Positions 57,559 through 64,000 of a DNA stretch of 64,000 nucleotides are shown here, piece by piece (the first letter of the stretch is position 1; each line of letters opens with the position of its first letter). The DNA lies in the NCBI RefSeq assembly GCF_052857255.1, contig NC_135505.1, positions 27,966,499-28,030,498 of the forward strand, written 5' to 3'. The notes below the pieces were generated by a model, which was given only the letters and a program-made list of their open reading frames with translations, was not told where the DNA came from and did not search any database. The position numbers and the translations under genes are program-made. Origin of the DNA: Amblyomma americanum (lineage: Eukaryota > Arthropoda > Arachnida > Ixodida > Ixodidae).

Positions 57559-58486
57559 TATGGATTTGGCAAAAACGTTAGAACTGGCGCTCAAGCTAGG
57601 GTTAAGCAAGGAAGAGACGATGCATCTCTATGACGAGGAGGGAAAGAGGCAGAAAGAGGAGGCAAAGAGGCAGAGAGAGGAAAGGGCGCAAGCACGCGCA
57701 GACGCTCATGAAGCAGAAAAGCGCCAGGCGAAAAGAGCTCGCGAGGCAGAAGAACAGGAGAAAAGAAGGATAGAACGGGAGAAGGAGTTTCTTTTGTGGA
57801 AACAGGCGCACGTCGCGGGAGGATATCAGGAGATAACTGACAATGATCAGCGTTCCTTAACGGGTACAGAATCTCCTAGACCGGCCAAAGTTCCCCCAAG
57901 AAAGCTGGTGGCTCCTTTAGATGACAAAAGAGATGATCTGGACGCATATCTGCAACTATTCGAGCGGATAGCTTTGGGGCAAGGTTGGGAGCGCAGTGAA
58001 TGGGCCACGGCATTAAGCATGTGTTTAGTCGGAGAGGCGCCGAATGTGTTTGGAAGGATGCCTGCTGCTGATTCCATGGACTACGAAAAAGTCAAAAAGG
58101 CATTCCTCCAAAAATTCAGGCTTACGGCAGAGGGTTTTCGTGAGAGATTTCGCACCGCGAAATCTGAGGATTCTGAAACCGCTAAGCAGTTTTCCTGCAG
58201 GCTGACCAACTATCTTGATATTTGGCTTGATATGTTAAACAACGAAAATACTTTTGAAGGGGTGTGTGACAAGCTGGTCACAGAGCAATTTTTAGCGTGT
58301 TGCAGCTCAAAGCTGGCGCTATTCCTGAAGGAAAGAAAGTTGTGTTCGTTGGAAGAGTTCGCCGACACAGCAGACCAATTCCTCGAGGCTCAAGGGCTAA
58401 GAAATTTGAGTAAGGGAAAGAAGGAAACCCTAAAAGATCCTGGAGACAGATGCGGCAAAACCAAGAGCATATGGCGGTGCATCTAA
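57559..58486 (+). pseudogene. G3 Gag
   Basis: Starts at Met 57559 (MDLAKTLELALKLGLSKEE). A long charged coiled coil (about residues 28-90) precedes a capsid-like region (YLQLFERIALGQGWERSEWA and following). The CCHC region (FLCGKVGHHAVDF near 58505, CQGCKRRGHALDEC near 58580) lies past the stop in another frame, so Gag is frameshifted near 58440-58490. Confidence 0.8.
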
Positions 58487-58733
58487 GGCGCCAGTAAGGC
58501 GTTTTCTCTGCGGCAAGGTGGGACACCATGCAGTTGACTTTCGGACTAGTAGCGCTGCCCAAAAAACACAGGTTGTGTGTCAAGGTTGTAAGAGGAGAGG
58601 TCATGCTCTGGATGAGTGCCGATACAGAACACAGGACCGAGCTGCATGCGTTGTCGAGTCAAGGGTAGAACTTTTCACGCCACCTTAAGTTCCACAGCTG
58701 AAAGGAGAGCAAACGCCGCTGGAGAATGAGGCG

Positions 58734-60066
58734 GTGAGTGGAACACCCAAGTCGAAAGCAGCAGTGCCGGTGGTGGTTGGGCAAATAGGGGACCGTCCTA
58801 TATTGGTGCTTAGAGACAGCGAAGCCAACAGTTTGGGTTCCGAGAAGCCTGGTGAAGCCGAGGATCTTACAGGGGAAACGTCAGCCGTCACGCTTGTAGA
58901 TAGCCCAGTAAGGTACCATCCTGTAACCAGGATTCTAGTGTCCACGCCATATTATACTGGGCAGGTAGTGGCAAAATGCGTAGACCAACCCATCTACGAT
59001 CTCATCTTGGGAAACATTACGGGTGAAAGAAGTGTCGAAGACCCCGATCCCAAGTGGAGGATGCTCGACGTTGAAGAACATCCAAAGGAGGAAAGGCCCG
59101 CGACAGCTCAGACGGGTGCAGTCAGTTTCTTGTCGGCAGTGGAGACAAGAGCTCAAGCGACAGCCCGAGCAACGCAGCGTCCGCTCTCTACTCCTGTTAC
59201 GATATGCCTGAGCGCAACACCGGGCGAAACTGCAGTTAGGCAAAAAAAAGACCCGAGCCTGAAGGCCTGCTTCGAAAGAGTCGGGGAAAAAGTGAAGAGA
59301 AATAAGAGTCGTACGTCATTCGAATATCAATTGGTAAATGGTCTGCACAGGGAATGCATATTTAGTTCAGGAAGGCGGGACCAACAGCTGGTGTTACCGA
59401 GAGATATGCGAGAGATCGTGCTACGCCTAGGACGTGACGCCATTATGGCCGGACACCAGGGTGTTCAAAAAACGGTGCCTAGGATCACCGAGGAGTTCTT
59501 TTGGCCGGTTGTGCAGAGTGACGTTAAACGCTTTGTTCGCTCATATGACGTGTGCCAGCGCACAGTTCCGAAGGGAAGAGTTGGTCCCGTACCTCTGGGC
59601 AAGATGCCAGCCATCGACCTACCGTTTCAGCGAGTGGCTATTGACATAGTGGGGCCAATCTCTCCAGTATCCACCAAACGCAATAGATATGTGCTCACTC
59701 TGGTTGACGGGGCCACTCGTTATCCTGACGCTATTCCACTGAGAACTATTGACAGTATCCAAGTGGCGGAGGGTCTTGTGTAAATGTTTTCGCATTATGG
59801 GTTTCCGAGGGAAGTTTTGAGAGACCGGGGCTCGAACTTCACATCGGAAAATGAAGGAGGTTAACCGCCTTTTGTCAGTAAGGCAGTTACTGACGGCACC
59901 TTAGCATCCCATGTGTAATGCGCTTGTAGAGCGGTTCAACGGCACCCTCAAAAATATGATCAAGAAAATTTGCCAGGAGAGACCTACTGAATGGGATAGA
60001 TATCGCCCAGCTCTTTGTTCGCTTACTGCGAAGCACCGCAAACGAGTTTTGGATCGAGATGTTATT
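58734..60066 (+). pseudogene. G3 Pol: protease then integrase, no reverse transcriptase
   Basis: After a protease-like VLRDSEANS (near 58806, where DSG would be expected) and a Thr/Gln-rich linker with ETRAQA, the frame passes directly into integrase. The zinc finger has AGHQGVQKT and then CQRT, with the first of its two Cys read as Tyr-Asp-Val. AIDIVGPISP, the first catalytic Asp, is near 59641. Beyond the stop at 59781 come LRDRGSNF (near 59820) and NALVERFNGTLKNM (near 59915). Protease followed by integrase is the domain order of Gmr1-like Gypsy elements, in which reverse transcriptase comes last. The element breaks off at 60066 inside integrase. Confidence 0.78.
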
Positions 60067-60882
60067 CGAATAACAATCGAACCAAAAGAATGGACTACGC
60101 GACAGGTGTACCCACACAAACGCTCATTTACAACACCCTACGTGACACACACTAGAACGCAAAACTAACAAAATTACCACAAAACACAGACTATAAATAC
60201 ACACGACCCGGGAACACTGCTACCAGCGTCTACTACTAGCGTCCTACTGGTAGTGGTCGGCGTTCGTGCTCACGGTTGGTTCGGTGCGGCTGCGGCGTTG
60301 TATGGATCCAGTAGCCGGCGTCGAGGTGGCGTTCGACGTGATTGGGCTGGCATGACTGGCGGCGTCGCTGGCTGCGTCGTATAAGCTCCCGGTCCAAGCA
60401 CTCGTGGAGGTTATTCCGGCGTTGTTGGCGTTGGGGGCACCACCCGGATGGGTGGCAACAGCGCTGGAGACACCCCTGGCCGTAGCAGGTGGTAGCGTCC
60501 TCCGTTGACTCCCCGGAACGGGCTCGGGCATGGCAGGAAGTCCACGATGCGAAGCCGTAGAACACCAACTCACCGGAGCAGTAGCTGGCGTCGCTCTCGT
60601 CCAGCCGAAGCGTCCCTGATCCGCCGGAGCCTCCGCTTCTCTGTTCTTCCCCCGTGCCTCGCTCTCCCTCGCCCTTTTATAGCCTTGGCGTTAGTCCACG
60701 TAAGCCTTGACATCTTCTTCTCCTTCTTCTCTTTTCCACCAATAATCTCTCTCCACCTCACCGAAAGTTTCTTCATCCTCTTTAGTCTTCGGTTAATCGA
60801 GGTCATCCTTATCGCCAACCTCTTTGTCTTCTTCACAACTCTCTTTAATAATTTTATTTTAGACTCCCTATTATATGTGACA
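60067..60882 (-). repeat. Inverted, end-truncated LTR of the G3 family
   Basis: Same LTR as 56629-57470 but on the opposite strand, missing its last roughly 16 bases. It is fused to G3 integrase at TTCGAA, a stretch present in both partners, giving the palindrome TGTTATTCGAATAACA at the join. The outer end is an intact GTGACA. Confidence 0.85.
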
Positions 60883-61086
60883 AGGGCCCCCTCTCTCAAG
60901 AGTTTTTCCATGAAAAACTGCTGACGTCATACTCATCTTCAAGCCATCCAGCCAACCGACTATCCTCTGTGGCAATTCTGGACCCAGCACACAACACATC
61001 GCAGATGTCCATCACACACCAAAAGCACACCACTAACACAGCACATAATAATAATAATTGTTTTTTCAAAAAAAAAACAATTATTA
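60883..61086. other. Unassigned; contains an A/T inverted repeat
   Basis: 61047-61088 is AATAATAATAATTG, TTTT, then CAATTATTATTA, a short inverted repeat resembling two fused SINE tails. No gene. Confidence 0.4.
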
Positions 61087-61775
61087 TTACGTGTCCCAAT
61101 TCACCACAGAACACCTACGGTGTAATGGGCGGGCCCTTGATGGAAGGAGATCGATGAATATAGGATGCTGCTTACTACTCCAGCAGTCTGGCTCCAGGTG
61201 CCACGAGGAAGTGCCGGGTCCTGACCACCACGTAAGGTCCGGAGCATATGTTGGACTGTGAGCATGGCGCAAAGTCCGCGTTGCTGAATCTGGATGGCTG
61301 AGTAAAACAAACAGCGCATCCGCGAATGCGTCCGACACAAGCCTACCACGGGGGCTTGAAGTGGGGTACCCCCAATCCGGATCCGGATGAGGGGCGTTAA
61401 AAATCACCACCGACTAAAATAGGCCACCCTGGGTGTTGTGGTCGTAGAGTTAATAACCACCCCAGATTAATGCGGGAGGGAGCTCCACCAGCGGGTCTTA
61501 CATAGTATGACACGACCACAACAGTTGCCTTGGGAAGCTTCACAGCCACTGCGACTACCTCTTGATATAAGGTGCACCAATTTTCTTGCGAGGCGAACTT
61601 GAGGCAAACGCTCATCAACGTACACCGCCGCCTTTCCCGGAGAGGCAGCAGTGTGCACACGACGGTCGTTCATTGGAGAAGACATGTATCCATTAAAGCC
61701 CGGAATGGATGGCAAGGCATTGGTCTCCTGCAGTAGCAGGGCCCACACCAGGAGCTTGGTTCTAAAAACCAACCT
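61087..61775 (-). pseudogene. L9: LINE endonuclease fragment
   Basis: Minus-strand frames encode LLLQETNALPSIPGFNGY (near 61720), GKAAVYVDE, then GGDFNAPHPDPDWGYPT (near 61400) and APDLTWWS. These are the E and GDFN motifs of an APE-type endonuclease. Two frameshifts are visible. No reverse transcriptase adjoins it. Confidence 0.75.
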
Positions 61776-61819
61776 GGTTTACCTGGTTTTTAATCCAACT
61801 GGTTTTAAAACACCTGGTT

Positions 61820-62137
61820 AATAATAATAATAATTGGTTTTGGGGGAAAAGGAAATGGCGCAGTATCTGTCTCATATATCGTTGGACACCTGAACCGCGC
61901 CGTAAGGGAAGTGATAAAGGAGAGAGTGAAAGAAGAAAGGAAGAAGAGGTGCCGTAGTGGAGGGCTCCGGAATAATTTCGACCACCTGGGGATCTTTAAC
62001 GTGCACTGACATCGCACAGCACACGGGCGCCTTAGCGTTTTTCCTCTATAGAAACGCAGCCGCCGCGGTCGGGTTCGAACCCGGGAACTCCGGATCAGTA
62101 GTCGAGCGCCCTAACCACTGAGCCACCGCGGCGCGGC
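61820..62137 (-). repeat. Ruka-like SINE, full length with target duplication
   Basis: 318 bp with head near 62137-62060 (A-box region and GGTTCGAACCC on the minus strand), complete body and a (TTA)n tail. It is flanked by ACACCTGGTT on both sides (61810-61819 and 62138-62147). This is the best reference copy in the window. Confidence 0.92.
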
Positions 62138-62152
62138 ACACCTGGTTTTTAA

Positions 62153-62275
62153 ATTTTGTTTTGAAGAAAGGAAATTGCGCACTAACTGTCTCACATATAT
62201 CGGTGGACACCCGAACCGGTTGTGAGGAAAGGAAATGGCGTATTAACTGTCTCACATATATCGGTGGACACCCCA
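62153..62275 (-). repeat. Two tandem SINE-tail-type units
   Basis: Two units of about 60 bp share GGAAATNGCGNANTAACTGTCTCACATATATCGGTGGACACCC (one block near 62167, one near 62229). They are related to the array at 45532-45818. Confidence 0.7.
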
Positions 62276-62279
62276 ACCA

Positions 62280-64000
62280 CGTCCTATAAAGGTTCGGTCG
62301 AGAGAGGTGGCTCTGGCAAGAACACGGTGTGCGGCCGGCGTCGCCACGCCCTTTAGGTACTGGCGGTATGCGGCCTGGGAATCTGTGCAAATCTCGGTTA
62401 TGTTTTTCTCAATGGTGGAGTGGGTCAGCGTAAGTGCGATGGCGGCTCCTTCTGCCTCTGCAGGTGAATTAGCTCGGATAGTGGCGGCGGCCCCCACAGT
62501 GCCGTCTTCATTGGCTGCGACTGCCGTGAAAAATCCTGCTTTAGAATTTTCTGTCGCGTCGGAATAAAGGATATCGGAGCGGTTGCTGTATGTTTTGGTG
62601 TAATAGCTCGCTCGAGCCTGCCGCCTACAATGATGGAGGTAAAGCGCTCATATTGCACTGTAGGCGCTTCTGATATATGTGACACTGCGTGCGCAGAGAA
62701 ATCATGTAAGGTGTATAGGACTTGTTGGGGTGGGAATGGGTGGATTGAAACGGAGCTGTCGCAGCAGGCATTGTCCTGTTTCCGCGCGACTCGGGCGGAC
62801 TAATTGGTTGGTGCGTTCAGCTTCTATTAATTCGATCACGGTATTGTGGGTACCAGTGGCCAGGAGTTGTTTCGTGCTAACCGTTCTTGGAAGACGTAGG
62901 GCGGAGGTGACAGCCGTGCGTATTAGGGTGTCTGCCTGTTGCGTTTGGCGCTAAATGAGTATGTGGTATGGGAGGTGGTATGTAATGCGGCTAATGGTTA
63001 ATGCATATGTCATATTGAGGGTCTCGCGTTCAGACAGCCCATGAGTGCGTGCTGCCGCCCGCCTGACTTGGGCAGCGGCCTGTTTGGTATGTCTTTGCAA
63101 GATCTGAAGGGTGGCGGTTGCATCGAGTGTGTTGTTAATGAGAAGGCCGAGAATCTTCTGGGGAGGGGTTTCAGCTGCACGAGTTACGATTTAGTTGGAG
63201 ACCAACGGAGGCCTGTGTTTGCTAAATGAGTGGTGGTAATGTCTATGGCAGGTTGCAGGATATCCTGGGCTGTTCCAAGGGATCCTCCCGTTGTCCAGAG
63301 GGTTATATCATCTGCGTATATGGCTGCGTGGAGCCCTGGGATAGCAGCAAGGGCCTTTGCCAGTGGCGCTAGGGCGATGTTAAAAAGAAAAGGCGATAGC
63401 ACCACCCCTTGAGGGGTTCCCCGGTTAGGCAGGGGGAAAGGCAGGGAGGCGACAGCCCCAAGGTGGAGTTCTGCCGTGCGTCCCTGATGGAAGGCCCGAA
63501 CATATTGCCATATGCGGGTGCCGCAGCCCGTGCTGGTTAATGTCATCAGGATATTGTCATGGCTTATTGTGTCGAAAGCCTTATGAATATCTAGGGCCAG
63601 TATGGCTCGCGTAGGGGCTGTACGGCGCTTAGTGTGAGAGACTCTTTAAGGGCGAGAAGTACATCTTGCGCCGAGATATTTTGACGGAAGCGAAATTGAA
63701 CATTGGAGAGAAAGCCCGTTGTTTCTAGGAACGGTTGCAGGCGATTGAGAACGACATGCTCAAAGAGCTTGCCGACACAGCTCGTTAAGGAGATGGTGCG
63801 CAAATTTTGAAGGCTAAGGGGTTTGCCCGGTTTGGATATAAATCGCATGCTGGCATGGGTCCAGGCTGATGGGAGTGTCCCAGCGTGCCAGTGGTTATCA
63901 AAGAGCTCCATGAGTTCTTGGAGGGGAGACTTCATTCAGATTGAGTAGTGACTTGTACGTCATGCCATCCTGCCCCGGCACCGTAGAGAGGTGAATAATA
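62280..64000 (-). pseudogene. L10: LINE reverse transcriptase and RNase H, running off the window
   Basis: From the right edge, on the minus strand: SLTSCVGKLFEHVVLNRL (near 63770), a frameshift near 63590, TPQGVVLSPFLFNIAL (near 63400) and AAIYADDITLW (near 63310). A decayed thumb follows, then RNase H (YSDATENSKAGF near 62560, AEAEGAAIAL near 62455, CTDSQAAY near 62375). It is truncated inside RNase H at 62280. The active-site YADD is intact but stops and frameshifts kill the frame. Confidence 0.82.

Noticed and set aside
49736..60882. Endogenous retrovirus with an envelope gene
   Set aside because: No frame with signal peptide, fusion peptide or membrane anchor lies between integrase and the 3' LTR in G2, and G1 and G3 have none either.

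Overview
This window looks like nuclear DNA of a hard tick, probably a metastriate genus such as Rhipicephalus or Dermacentor. The main reason is about ten copies of a tRNA-headed SINE of the type known in ixodid ticks as Ruka. Other support comes from tick-style LINEs with RNase H and simple-repeat 3' tails, three groups of Ty3/Gypsy elements, and M13-peptidase exons with ordinary GT/AG introns. Family names come from recognition by eye; no database was searched. I saw no bacterial-type genes, no rRNA and no functional tRNA gene.

Layout. 1-4481: non-coding sequence with a (TA)n tract, SINE pieces and a perfect 22-bp hairpin. 4482-9547: Ty3/Gypsy element G1 on the minus strand, with near-identical 574/573-bp LTRs, a 4-bp target duplication and no integrase. 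10483-10785: a dispersed repeat (X). 11040-14095: decayed LINE L1. 14206-22832: dispersed exons of a broken M13 (neprilysin-like) metallopeptidase, the only host gene I can support; one intron holds a foldback transposon-like element. 22833-28890: mostly featureless, with a Penelope-like terminus and a head-to-head SINE pair. 28890-33915: LINE L2, apparently split by a block holding LINE L3 and repeat X. 34318-35178: a solo LTR.

36035-45000 is a Russian-doll locus. Old LINE L4 was cut by a SINE and by full-length LINE L5, and L5 was cut at about codon 8 of its ORF2 by truncated LINE L6 with a 13-bp target duplication. 45532-47815: SINE-related tandem repeats, a tail-to-tail SINE pair and LINE L7. 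48836-56628: LINE L8 (minus) interrupted by complete Gypsy element G2 (49736-56537), which is itself interrupted by an 886-bp terminal-inverted-repeat element with TAA duplications. 56629-60882: Gypsy element G3 with the unusual order gag-protease-integrase, broken off inside integrase and joined to an LTR in the wrong orientation. 61087-64000: more LINE fragments and a full-length SINE with a 10-bp duplication.

The window is best read as a retroelement graveyard with a recoverable insertion order. All transposon reading frames except G1 pol are visibly disabled, and G1 lacks integrase and has a gag break. The SINEs would depend on LINE machinery supplied from elsewhere. I found no cooperating operon-like system. 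The most unusual items are the integrase deletion in G1, the wrong-way LTR of G3, the foldback element beside an M13 exon, the nested locus and the ribozyme-like core at 25875-25904.
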